Of a stretch of 5,220 nucleotides of DNA, positions 1-5,215 are shown in pieces. The stretch comes from Candidatus Baldrarchaeota archaeon. Lineage in GTDB: Archaea; Asgardarchaeota; Baldrarchaeia; Baldrarchaeales; DXJG01. The stretch is from contig JAUQZC010000129.1 in NCBI GenBank assembly GCA_030587435.1, positions 1 to 5,220 of the forward strand. Direction: 5' to 3'. Position 1 is the first letter of the stretch, and the number at the start of each line of letters is the position of its first letter. The position numbers and the translations under genes were made by a program. The notes beneath the pieces are model-generated. The model saw only the letters and a list, made by a program, of their open reading frames with translations. It did not search any database and was not told the DNA's origin.

Positions 1-121
1 TAGCTTCAAAAACCTTAAAAACAATGTTCATAATGATCAACTGATTCCATTGTATTTAAGATCTGCATTTAAAGACATGTTAGAAAAATATCGCAGTGCT
101 TTAGAAGGCGCAAAGAAATAG
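1..121 (+). CDS. C-terminal fragment of an unrecognised protein (cut by window edge)
   Basis: An open frame enters from the left edge (first full codon at base 2) and runs 39 codons to a TAG at 119-121. The translated tail begins SFKNLKNNVH and ends YRSALEGAKK. It is hydrophilic and lysine-rich, with a probable helix over the last 18 or so residues (KDMLEKYRSALEGAKK). No motif identifies a family and I propose no function. It is convergent with the bactofilin-like gene, whose stop lies 33 bp away. T-rich stretches follow the stop (tttt at 145-148, T5 at 179-183) and could serve as U-tract termination sites. It is called real because the frame is open to the edge, the composition is protein-like and it fills the space exactly up to the neighbouring gene. 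A chance open frame of this length is still possible. Confidence 0.6.
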   Translation, partial: SFKNLKNNVHNDQLIPLYLRSAFKDMLEKYRSALEGAKK

Positions 122-154
122 TTTACATGTATTCTAATTTCGTGTTTTACTTAA

Positions 155-1366
155 TTAGATGTTTTCAAGACTGTCAACTTTTTCAGGAGATTTAACTAAG
201 GTCACATCTTCACCTATTACAAGCTCTTCCGTATACTTTATTTCTCCATAGATTCTACATTCATCATCAATGTATATTCTCTTGCCATACAGGTTTCTGG
301 CTGAGGATCCTCGTTTCATACGTATTTCTTCAGCGTATACATCTTCAACAGTTGCTCTTCTATTTATTATGACTACCTTAGCATATATAGATCCTATAAC
401 TTCGCCTCTTCTACCTATTTCAAACTGTTCTGCCCTTATTCCTTCAACAGTTTCAACTTTTCCTCCTATTGAGACCTTTTTGCCTTTAACTTCTCGAGCT
501 TCCAAAGTTCCTCCAACCCTTATGTTTGCAGCATCTAAAATGTCTTCAACTTTAGCTGTCCCTCCAATGGAGAAGTCTTCTTCTAATTTAATATATTGCT
601 TGGCGTTTAATGTTCCACCCACTATAATGCTTCTTCCTTCAGCTTTGCCTCTTATTTTAAGGCTTCCTCCAACCTTTATCTTCTCAAATTTTATATCTTC
701 ATCTATTTCAAGTGTTCCTCCAACCTTTATTATACGCCCCTTTCCTGTTTTCACTCTTGCACTTCCTCCAACCTTTATTTCTTCAAATTTAAGGAAACCT
801 TCAGTTTCTAGGCTTCCTCCAACCTTTATTGAACCGCTAACATTTCCATTGCTTAACTCCGCACTCCTTCCAACACTGATATCTGTAACTGAAACTTTTC
901 CCTTAATTTCAAGTGTTCCTCCAACTTTTATTTCTTCGGCTTTCACGTCGCTTTTGGCTTCAAATGTACCTCCAACTACTATTTTATCCGCAGTTATTTC
1001 TCCTATTGTTTCTAGGCTTCTTCCAACTTTTATTTCCTCGGCTTCTGTGTTGCCTCTAACTCTAAGAGAGTTATCTATATCTATGCGAGTTGCTTTTAAG
1101 TTTCCATGTATGTAGAGGCTTCCATCTTCAACGGTTACACTATTTTCTACGATAAGGTTTCCTCTAATCTCTATGGCGTCTTCCTCACCTTCAATTCCTC
1201 TTGCTTCTACATCGCTTTCAAATAAAACTCTGCCACGGCAAACTATCAGGCCTTCAACAACAATTTTCGGTGGAGTTCCTTCTCCCCTAATAATGCTGTT
1301 TCTTCCAATCTCTAGGTCTTCTTTAACGATACCAACAGTTTCTTTACTGTGTGGTGGGATTTTCAT
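155..1366 (-). CDS. Bactofilin-like polymer-forming beta-solenoid protein, long repeat form
   Basis: The chosen product is 403 residues, starting MKIPPHSKET. From about residue 95 to 390 it is built of roughly eighteen tandem units of 16-18 residues (mostly 17) with the core pattern I-x-V-G-G-[ST]-L-E followed by a variable, charged stretch, for example IKVGGTLEIKGKVSVTD. Ten units carry a GG at the turn. Residues 1-94 show a looser version of the same pattern (IEIRGNLIVE, SLYIHGNLK). This periodicity is that of the right-handed beta-helix of bactofilins (DUF583/PF04519), which polymerise into filaments without nucleotide; most bactofilins have one short helix and are much smaller. No signal peptide or membrane segment is visible, so it is probably cytoplasmic. 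An upstream in-frame ATG at 1393 would add nine residues. It is rejected because GAGGTG lies 5 nt before the ATG at 1366 and the TATA element at 1402-1409 predicts transcription starting near 1380, inside that extension. A passive surface or scaffold role is an alternative. Confidence 0.85.
   Translation of the reverse strand: MKIPPHSKETVGIVKEDLEIGRNSIIRGEGTPPKIVVEGLIVCRGRVLFESDVEARGIEGEEDAIEIRGNLIVENSVTVEDGSLYIHGNLKATRIDIDNSLRVRGNTEAEEIKVGRSLETIGEITADKIVVGGTFEAKSDVKAEEIKVGGTLEIKGKVSVTDISVGRSAELSNGNVSGSIKVGGSLETEGFLKFEEIKVGGSARVKTGKGRIIKVGGTLEIDEDIKFEKIKVGGSLKIRGKAEGRSIIVGGTLNAKQYIKLEEDFSIGGTAKVEDILDAANIRVGGTLEAREVKGKKVSIGGKVETVEGIRAEQFEIGRRGEVIGSIYAKVVIINRRATVEDVYAEEIRMKRGSSARNLYGKRIYIDDECRIYGEIKYTEELVIGEDVTLVKSPEKVDSLENI
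653..829 (-). repeat. DNA-level tandem repeats within the bactofilin-like gene
   Basis: The 14-base string cctccaacctttat (as written on the + strand) recurs exactly at 666-679, 717-730, 765-778 and 816-829. The spacings are 51, 48 and 51 bases, so units of 17, 16 and 17 codons. It encodes the IKVGG turn. Near-identical versions continue on both sides (for example 505-518 and 917-930) with one or two changes. Confidence 0.85.
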
Positions 1367-1371
1367 TCTAA

Positions 1372-1377
1372 CACCTC
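1372..1377 (-). promoter_or_regulatory. Shine-Dalgarno of bactofilin-like gene (decides start)
   Basis: GAGGTG (within AGAGAGGTG) reads 5 nt upstream of the ATG at 1366 on the minus strand. It lies inside the nine-codon extension that would result from the ATG at 1393, so it argues for the internal start. Confidence 0.75.
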
Positions 1378-1400
1378 TCTCTTTAGAAAACATAATTGGG

Positions 1401-1411
1401 CTATTTAAAAA
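1401..1411 (-). promoter_or_regulatory. TATA element of bactofilin-like gene
   Basis: TTTTTAAATAG on the minus strand with core TTTAAATA at 1409-1402. Archaeal TATA boxes centre about 26 bp before the transcription start, which predicts a start near 1380 and a leader of about 14 nt containing the Shine-Dalgarno. Confidence 0.65.
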
Positions 1412-1426
1412 TTTGAGGCACGAAGA

Positions 1427-1447
1427 GTAATCACAAAATGTGACTAC
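1427..1447. promoter_or_regulatory. Inverted repeat, candidate operator
   Basis: Arms GTAATCACA and TGTGACTAC flank AAA; 8 of 9 positions pair (A1430 opposite C1444 is the mismatch). The site lies 16 bp upstream of the bactofilin-like gene's TATA element, roughly -47 to -67 from its predicted transcription start, and about 160 bp from the TATA element of the divergent winged-helix gene. The size and symmetry suit a dimeric helix-turn-helix regulator. Which protein binds is unknown; the neighbouring winged-helix protein is a natural candidate by position only. Confidence 0.45.
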
Positions 1448-1606
1448 AAATTATGAATTCTTTTTGTGCCTTATTTTTAAACATCAACTGCACTAAATTT
1501 AAAGTGAAAGAAGGTTTGCATCATTAATAAGAAAAGTATTTGTGGCATTCGGAAAATAGTTAAAATAGCTAAAATATTGACATATATTGGAAAAGAAGCA
1601 TGGTAA

Positions 1607-1614
1607 CTTAAATA
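1607..1614 (+). promoter_or_regulatory. TATA element of winged-helix gene
   Basis: CTTAAATA, in the context GGTAACTTAAATAGG. Predicted transcription start is near 1636, giving a leader of about 49 nt that includes the GGGGAGG Shine-Dalgarno. Other AT-rich stretches in 1450-1590 are possible alternatives. Confidence 0.55.
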
Positions 1615-1672
1615 GGTTAAGAGTGCAGTCCTATGATAGCTTAAGAGATGTGTGATGTAGTTTTGAATTTAT

Positions 1673-1679
1673 GGGGAGG
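1673..1679 (+). promoter_or_regulatory. Shine-Dalgarno supporting a TTG start
   Basis: GGGGAGG lies 5 nt before the TTG at 1685. No in-frame ATG or GTG occurs near the beginning of the domain, so this motif is what fixes the TTG as start codon. Confidence 0.8.
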
Positions 1680-1684
1680 ATAAG

Positions 1685-1960
1685 TTGAAGCGTTCACGAA
1701 GAAGAACTAAGTATGATATTTATGCTGAAATTCTTGAGGTTATTCGAAGACTTGAGCCGTGTTCTCTTACCAGAGCATCTTATGGTGCTGGTTTACCAGT
1801 AGATAGGGCTAAAAAGTTTATTGAAAAGCTTGTTTCTGCAGGGCTGCTTCATGAGGAAAAAATTAACGATAAGAAGAAATATAGTATTAGTAGTAGGGGA
1901 TTAGAATTCTTAGAAACTTACTGGAAGATGAGAGAGTTCATGGTTATTTTAGGAGAGTGA
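1685..1960 (+). CDS. Archaeal winged-helix DNA-binding protein (Sso10a / HTH_45-like)
   Basis: This 91-residue protein is probably a DNA-binding transcription regulator or small chromatin protein. A basic N-terminal arm (MKRSRRRTK) precedes helix 1 (about 10-22). The helix-turn-helix follows (SLTRASYGAGLPVDRAKKFI, about 27-46, continuing to GLL at 53-55). The wing is HEEKINDKKKYSIS (56-69), and a final helix starts with the typical S-x-[RK]-G-L-E-F-L-E-x-Y pattern (70-79). That last pattern is characteristic of the archaeal Sso10a / HTH_45 winged-helix family, whose C-terminal helix mediates dimerisation. Here the helix is short, about 18 residues. Translation starts at TTG; the next Met is residue 82. 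It is divergent from the bactofilin-like gene and convergent with the amidase (13 bp between stops). No ligand-binding or sensor domain is present. Its target is not known; the palindrome at 1427-1447 is one possibility. Confidence 0.88.
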   Translation: MKRSRRRTKYDIYAEILEVIRRLEPCSLTRASYGAGLPVDRAKKFIEKLVSAGLLHEEKINDKKKYSISSRGLEFLETYWKMREFMVILGE

Positions 1961-1973
1961 TTGTTGGATTGTA

Positions 1974-2909
1974 TTATTGTAAGTATTGTTTGGAGATTTT
2001 TGCTATTACTGTGTACAATGGGTTTACGATTTGAGCAATGTTAAGTTTAGCTGCTAAGCTGAGAAGTATATAGGCGTCGATTTCCCAAAAATTATAATCT
2101 GATTTCATCCACTTTATTAACTCCATAAAAGCAAGTTTTGCAGCATCTTCAAGAGGCTTATCGCTGCAAATAGTCATAATTTCCTCTGGAGACTCCACCC
2201 TAGGCCAGTTAACTTTCTTATCTCTAATTAAATCAAATTTCAACTTGATATGAGCGGGAACCTCTAGAGATGTTCCACAAATTTTTCCATCTCCTTGTAC
2301 AGCGTGAACATTACCTAAACTAAATAGTGCTCCTTCCCTGAAAACAGGTAAATAAAGTTTATTTCCGGGACATATATCTGGGCAGTCCATATTGCCTCCG
2401 TGACGTCCAGGTGTTGTTGTAGAAATAGTTTCAATTTCAGGAGATACACCGATAGTTCCAATGAACGGCTTTACAGGTATTTCCACCTTACTTCCCTTAC
2501 TTGTCTCGTAAACTACTTTCCCTTTCCTAATTTTCAAAAATTTAGTTTTGATTTCTGATATTTCTACTAGACCTTTAAGGGCTCCAGAATCTGGGGAAGC
2601 AGTTGTTACACCTATTTCTGGAATCCTTATATCTAATATTTCTACGATAAGTGTATCTCCAGGTTTTGCTTCTTCGATATAAATTGGTCCAGTTACAGGG
2701 TTAACAAAGCGTAACAGTCCTTCTTTAACTATTTCCTTTAGTTCTTTACCTATTTTCACTATGTCTCCAAAGCGGTCATGAGTTTCAATTTCAACTATTT
2801 CTTTAGGTTTAACCCATGCCATAGGTTCGTTTAAAGGTCCAAAAGTGCAATTACTTACATGTGACAATCTATCATAGGGTTTCTTATCTATTTTTCTAAC
2901 AATTTCCAT
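1974..2909 (-). CDS. Acetamidase/formamidase-family amidohydrolase
   Basis: The protein is 311 residues, close to the usual length of the FmdA/AmdA family (PF03069). These cytoplasmic enzymes hydrolyse short amides such as formamide or acetamide to the acid and ammonia. Family landmarks appear in order: NEPMAWVKPKEIVEIETHDRF (27-47), NPVTGPIYIEEAKPGDTLIVEI (70-91), PFIGTIGVSP (148-157), HGGNMD (170-175), GNVHAVQGDGKICGTSLE (199-216), DAYILLSLAAKLNIAQIVNP (278-297). In most members I recall, the fifth motif reads GDxHAxQGDGE; here Asp is Asn200 and Glu is Lys209, each one G-to-A change from the usual codon, so activity or substrate may differ. The ATG at 2909 has GGAG 10 nt upstream and a TATA element at 2952-2959. 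It lies downstream of the PLP-enzyme gene on the same strand (216 bp gap). Substrate cannot be assigned; the family also contains many uncharacterised archaeal members. Confidence 0.9.
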   Translation of the reverse strand: MEIVRKIDKKPYDRLSHVSNCTFGPLNEPMAWVKPKEIVEIETHDRFGDIVKIGKELKEIVKEGLLRFVNPVTGPIYIEEAKPGDTLIVEILDIRIPEIGVTTASPDSGALKGLVEISEIKTKFLKIRKGKVVYETSKGSKVEIPVKPFIGTIGVSPEIETISTTTPGRHGGNMDCPDICPGNKLYLPVFREGALFSLGNVHAVQGDGKICGTSLEVPAHIKLKFDLIRDKKVNWPRVESPEEIMTICSDKPLEDAAKLAFMELIKWMKSDYNFWEIDAYILLSLAAKLNIAQIVNPLYTVIAKISKQYLQ

Positions 2910-2951
2910 TAAATTTCAACTCCACTTCACAAGATAACTTTCATTAAACAG

Positions 2952-2959
2952 TTTATAAA
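2952..2959 (-). promoter_or_regulatory. TATA element of amidase gene
   Basis: TTTATAAA on the minus strand, predicting transcription from about 2930 and a leader of roughly 20 nt that holds GTGGAG (2920-2925). It suggests the amidase is transcribed separately from the upstream PLP-enzyme gene. Confidence 0.65.
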
Positions 2960-3092
2960 GCTGTGGAATTCAAAAATAGAGTAAACCGTTTAATAGCTTA
3001 GAAAAGAAGTATTACTTAAAATGTTGATTCCTGATATAAACTAAACCATTTTAATCGCGTTTTTTCTAATCTTTCATGTTATCTTAGTAACC

Positions 3093-3106
3093 AAAAATTA
3101 GAAAAA
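3093..3106 (-). terminator. U-tract terminator after PLP-enzyme gene (candidate)
   Basis: Two T5 runs (3106-3102 and 3097-3093 on the minus strand) separated by CTAA lie 20-33 nt after the PLP-enzyme stop. Archaeal termination commonly uses such U-rich tracts without a hairpin, and none is evident here. The rest of the 216-bp gap (2910-3125) is AT-rich and, apart from the amidase promoter and leader, shows nothing I can name. Confidence 0.4.
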
Positions 3107-3125
3107 TTCTTGATGTAAGTTTTTG

Positions 3126-4274
3126 CTAAGACAAAATCTTTCTTAGATTATCTGTGAAGTGAGAGATGTCTTCCTCAGTATTGTAGATGTGAGGTGATAT
3201 TCTGATCATGTTTTGTCTAATAGTTAGTTCTACTGGTCTCTTTAATTTACGTAGTTTTTCGACGATTCTCTTAGGGTCTTCTTTATCTACTCCAAATGTT
3301 ACTATGGAACCTCTTTCATCGCGATTGGCGGGTGTTACCAAATTAACATGTTCAATTGAGCTTAATTCTTCCATGGCTGTTTGAATCAATTTCATATTAT
3401 GATTGTAGATATTTTCTATTCCTATTTCCCTTAGATATTTTATTGATTCTACTAATCCAATTTTCACGCTGTATGCACTAGTGCTGTACTCGAATTTTCT
3501 GGCAGTTGATGCATAACTTAATTCTCGAGGATTAAGATCCCACATATTTTCTTTTGACCGCCAGCCAACAAATGTGGGCTCCAGTTCTGAATATAGTTTC
3601 TTTGAAATATATGCTATTGCGGTTCCAAAGGGTGCAACTAGCCACTTGTAGCTACCAGTAATGTAAACATCAACACCTAGTTCTTTAACGTTTAATGGCA
3701 GGTATCCGGCTGCCTGTACGCCGTCAACAATCACGATAGCATTAACATCGTGAGCACACTTAGCAATTTCCTTAAGATCGTGTTTTTGACCTGTTAGATA
3801 TTCTACGTGGCTTAAAACAACAACTTTTGTGTTTTCATCGATTTCATTTAGTAAATCTTCCAGTGGAACATACCAGTTTTTAGCATTAACAAGTTTTACC
3901 TCAACATTTTCTTTACGAGCAATTCTAAGCCAAGGATAAGTAACAGTTGGAAACTCGACGTCAGTTGACACTATTTTCCCTTCTTTTAACTCTAAACTCC
4001 ACGCGATACAATTTAACGCTTCGGTGACACTATTAAAAATGGCGATATCTTCTTCTCTACAACCTAGAAGTTTAGCTCCCTCTCTTCTAAGACCATCATA
4101 AACTATACTCTCCTTTTCTTCATCTAAAAACAGAGTGCCTTGTCGAGCTAATTTAACTGAAAAATCTTTAACCGCTTCAATCACTGGGGTTGGAACCAGC
4201 CCTATGCTAGCAGTACTCAAATAATTAACCTTAGAAATAATTGGAAAATCCTTTAAGATTTTATTAAAACCCAT
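3126..4274 (-). CDS. Class V PLP-dependent aminotransferase-fold enzyme, not a canonical cysteine desulfurase
   Basis: The 382-residue product, starting MGFNKILKDF, has the class V (PF00266) fold type I layout. Phosphate and ring contacts lie in NSVTEALN (81-88); SHVEYLTGQ (155-163) and the PLP-pyridine Asp in DGVQAAGYLP (Asp184, Gln187) follow. The Schiff-base lysine is in TGSYKWLVAPFGTA (Lys210). The C-terminal carboxylate-binding Arg lies in RISPHIYNTEEDI (Arg358). SufS/NifS-type desulfurases carry a G-x-H-C-A loop before the last motif. Here that stretch reads PVELTIRQNMIRIS, with no Cys, so sulfur mobilisation by the usual mechanism is unlikely. The isopenicillin-N-epimerase-like / uncharacterised aminotransferase V branch fits better; the substrate is unknown. 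The frame opens at a TTG (4295), but AGGTG at 4282-4286 sits 7 nt before the ATG at 4274, which I choose. It follows the DDAH-like gene by 129 bp and has its own TATA element. Confidence 0.88.
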   Translation of the reverse strand: MGFNKILKDFPIISKVNYLSTASIGLVPTPVIEAVKDFSVKLARQGTLFLDEEKESIVYDGLRREGAKLLGCREEDIAIFNSVTEALNCIAWSLELKEGKIVSTDVEFPTVTYPWLRIARKENVEVKLVNAKNWYVPLEDLLNEIDENTKVVVLSHVEYLTGQKHDLKEIAKCAHDVNAIVIVDGVQAAGYLPLNVKELGVDVYITGSYKWLVAPFGTAIAYISKKLYSELEPTFVGWRSKENMWDLNPRELSYASTARKFEYSTSAYSVKIGLVESIKYLREIGIENIYNHNMKLIQTAMEELSSIEHVNLVTPANRDERGSIVTFGVDKEDPKRIVEKLRKLKRPVELTIRQNMIRISPHIYNTEEDISHFTDNLRKILS

Positions 4275-4281
4275 ATTTCCC

Positions 4282-4286
4282 CACCT
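4282..4286 (-). promoter_or_regulatory. Shine-Dalgarno of PLP-enzyme gene (decides start)
   Basis: AGGTG, followed by GGG, lies 7 nt upstream of the ATG at 4274 on the minus strand. It falls inside the seven-codon extension that a TTG start at 4295 would give, so the ATG is preferred. Confidence 0.7.
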
Positions 4287-4328
4287 GAATGTCAATTCCT
4301 ACATCAGGCTATGGGTAATGTCTCGTAA

Positions 4329-4336
4329 TATTTAAA
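4329..4336 (-). promoter_or_regulatory. TATA element of PLP-enzyme gene
   Basis: TTTAAATA in AGAGTTTAAATATTACG on the minus strand. Predicted transcription start is near 4306, giving a leader of about 31 nt that contains the AGGTG Shine-Dalgarno. No clear U-tract precedes it after the DDAH-like stop, so read-through from that gene could add to expression. Confidence 0.65.
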
Positions 4337-4403
4337 CTCTTCGTAATGTTATCTTTTAGCATAACAAACTATTTTTCCTCCGAATTCCCTACACTATGGT
4401 GCG

Positions 4404-5186
4404 TTAAAGGCATTTATAAAATGGCAGAGAAAGACATGTCACGCCGCCGTCACCTTTCCAAAACTCTGAAAGGTTTACTTCTATCGGTTTAAAACCTGTC
4501 TTTCGAAGCTTATCTCTAGTTTTGGGGTAGCCATCAGGCATTAGAACCTTTTTATCTCCAATATAAAGAAGATTAGTGGCATAAACTTCCTCTTCTGGCA
4601 CCTTAATAAGCTTAAAGCCGTGAAAAATACTTGGATCAACATATTTAGGGCACACGACGATTGTTTTACTTCCCAGGTAGCTGCATGCTGACATTAAGTG
4701 AAGAATACCTGAAACAGGTACAACTTCTACATTAATATGAGGAAAACACCTTGCAAGTTGATTAATGCCGTTTCTGTTTGTTCTTTTAGTCTCTCCAACA
4801 AAAATTATACCTTGATCAGTCACTAAAACATCTCCTCCCTCCAAAGTCCCAGGAGCCTTAATGTCTCTCACTGGCATTTCTTTTTCAAGAATTTTCCTTA
4901 TAATTTCCTCTTCTCCTCTCCTAGATTTCTCTCCAAACCTGCAAATAACCGCTATTTTAGTTCCTATTACTGCGGTATCCTGTACAAAACAGCTATCAGG
5001 ATACTTTTCCTGAGGCTTAAGCTCAATTACATGAATATCGTTTTCCCTAAGGATATTAACATATTCTTGATGCTGTTTCAAAGCCAAATTTACATCAATG
5101 GTATCGTGCTCCGGGTTGGTAGAGACGCAATTAACATAAGTTTTTGCTGGCGGACAAACAACTACACGATCAAACAACCTGTCCAT
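4404..5186 (-). CDS. Dimethylargininase (DDAH)-like guanidino-group-modifying hydrolase
   Basis: The protein is 260 residues, the size of DDAH and much shorter than arginine deiminase (about 400) or agmatine deiminase (about 360). Enzymes of this superfamily attack a guanidinium carbon with Cys; DDAH turns methylarginine into citrulline plus methylamine. Visible motifs: VVVCPPAKTYVNC (8-20), PDSCFVQDTAV (63-73), LEGGDVL (115-121), GETKRTNRNGI (131-141), HLMSACSYLG (163-172), GDGGVTCLSLPF (245-256). Glu116, His163 and Cys251 match the Glu/His/Cys catalytic set in order and spacing (114/162/249 in Pseudomonas DDAH, from memory). Asp70 matches the substrate Asp, but the preceding residue is Gln69 where DDAH has Glu. 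Arginine or another guanidine is therefore a possible substrate. No Shine-Dalgarno precedes the ATG at 5186; a TATA-like element lies at the spacing for a leaderless message. It is the first of three same-strand enzyme genes. Confidence 0.88.
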   Translation of the reverse strand: MDRLFDRVVVCPPAKTYVNCVSTNPEHDTIDVNLALKQHQEYVNILRENDIHVIELKPQEKYPDSCFVQDTAVIGTKIAVICRFGEKSRRGEEEIIRKILEKEMPVRDIKAPGTLEGGDVLVTDQGIIFVGETKRTNRNGINQLARCFPHINVEVVPVSGILHLMSACSYLGSKTIVVCPKYVDPSIFHGFKLIKVPEEEVYATNLLYIGDKKVLMPDGYPKTRDKLRKTGFKPIEVNLSEFWKGDGGVTCLSLPFYKCL

Positions 5187-5202
5187 AGATGCAAATCTAG
5201 TC

Positions 5203-5215
5203 TTTATACTTAAAA
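5203..5215 (-). promoter_or_regulatory. TATA-like element of DDAH-like gene, probable leaderless promoter
   Basis: TTTTAAGTATAAA on the minus strand. If the core is TTTAAGTA (5214-5207), transcription would start at about 5185, essentially at the ATG at 5186. The interval between (CTAGATTTGCATCT) has no GGAGG-like motif. The window ends only 34 bp upstream, so other promoters cannot be excluded. Confidence 0.45.

Larger units (their letters stand above)
1367..1684. other. Divergent intergenic region
   Basis: About 318 bp between two divergent start codons. It holds both TATA elements, both Shine-Dalgarno motifs and the inverted repeat at 1427-1447. The middle part, 1450-1600, is AT-rich with short A and T runs. 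I find no open frame with a start signal there, no tRNA-like cloverleaf, and no convincing box C/D pair. Confidence 0.7.

Noticed and set aside
270..1115. A 281-codon open frame on the + strand opposite the bactofilin-like gene
   Set aside because: It is a shadow: its protein is a monotonous PPTF-x-S/L-rich repeat that is just the antisense of the IKVGG units, with no Shine-Dalgarno or domain. The regular 51-base repeat keeps the opposite frame free of stops.
1173..1430. An 85-codon open frame on the + strand opposite the start of the bactofilin-like gene
   Set aside because: Low-complexity Ser/Pro/Leu antisense translation overlapping a convincing gene and its promoter; no ribosome site.
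1491..1506. CACT...AGTG partial palindrome around AAATTT
   Set aside because: Only four outer pairs plus a trivial A/T centre; expected by chance in AT-rich DNA.
1997..2001. T5 run downstream of the winged-helix stop as terminator
   Set aside because: It could terminate the + transcript, but a single T5 within the amidase coding sequence is too common in this AT-rich DNA to call as a feature.
4353..4368. Possible hairpin GTTAT/ATAAC after the DDAH-like gene
   Set aside because: Five weak pairs with no U-tract following; not a credible terminator.
4309..4381. GGAGG at 4377-4381 (minus strand) followed by a 17-codon frame starting at ATG 4362
   Set aside because: The spacing of 14 nt is too long, the peptide is very short, and it overlaps the TATA element of the PLP-enzyme gene. 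The GGAGG is most likely chance.
5031..5213. A 60-codon open frame on the + strand at the right edge
   Set aside because: Antisense to the conserved N-terminal part of the DDAH-like gene; no family features or start signal.
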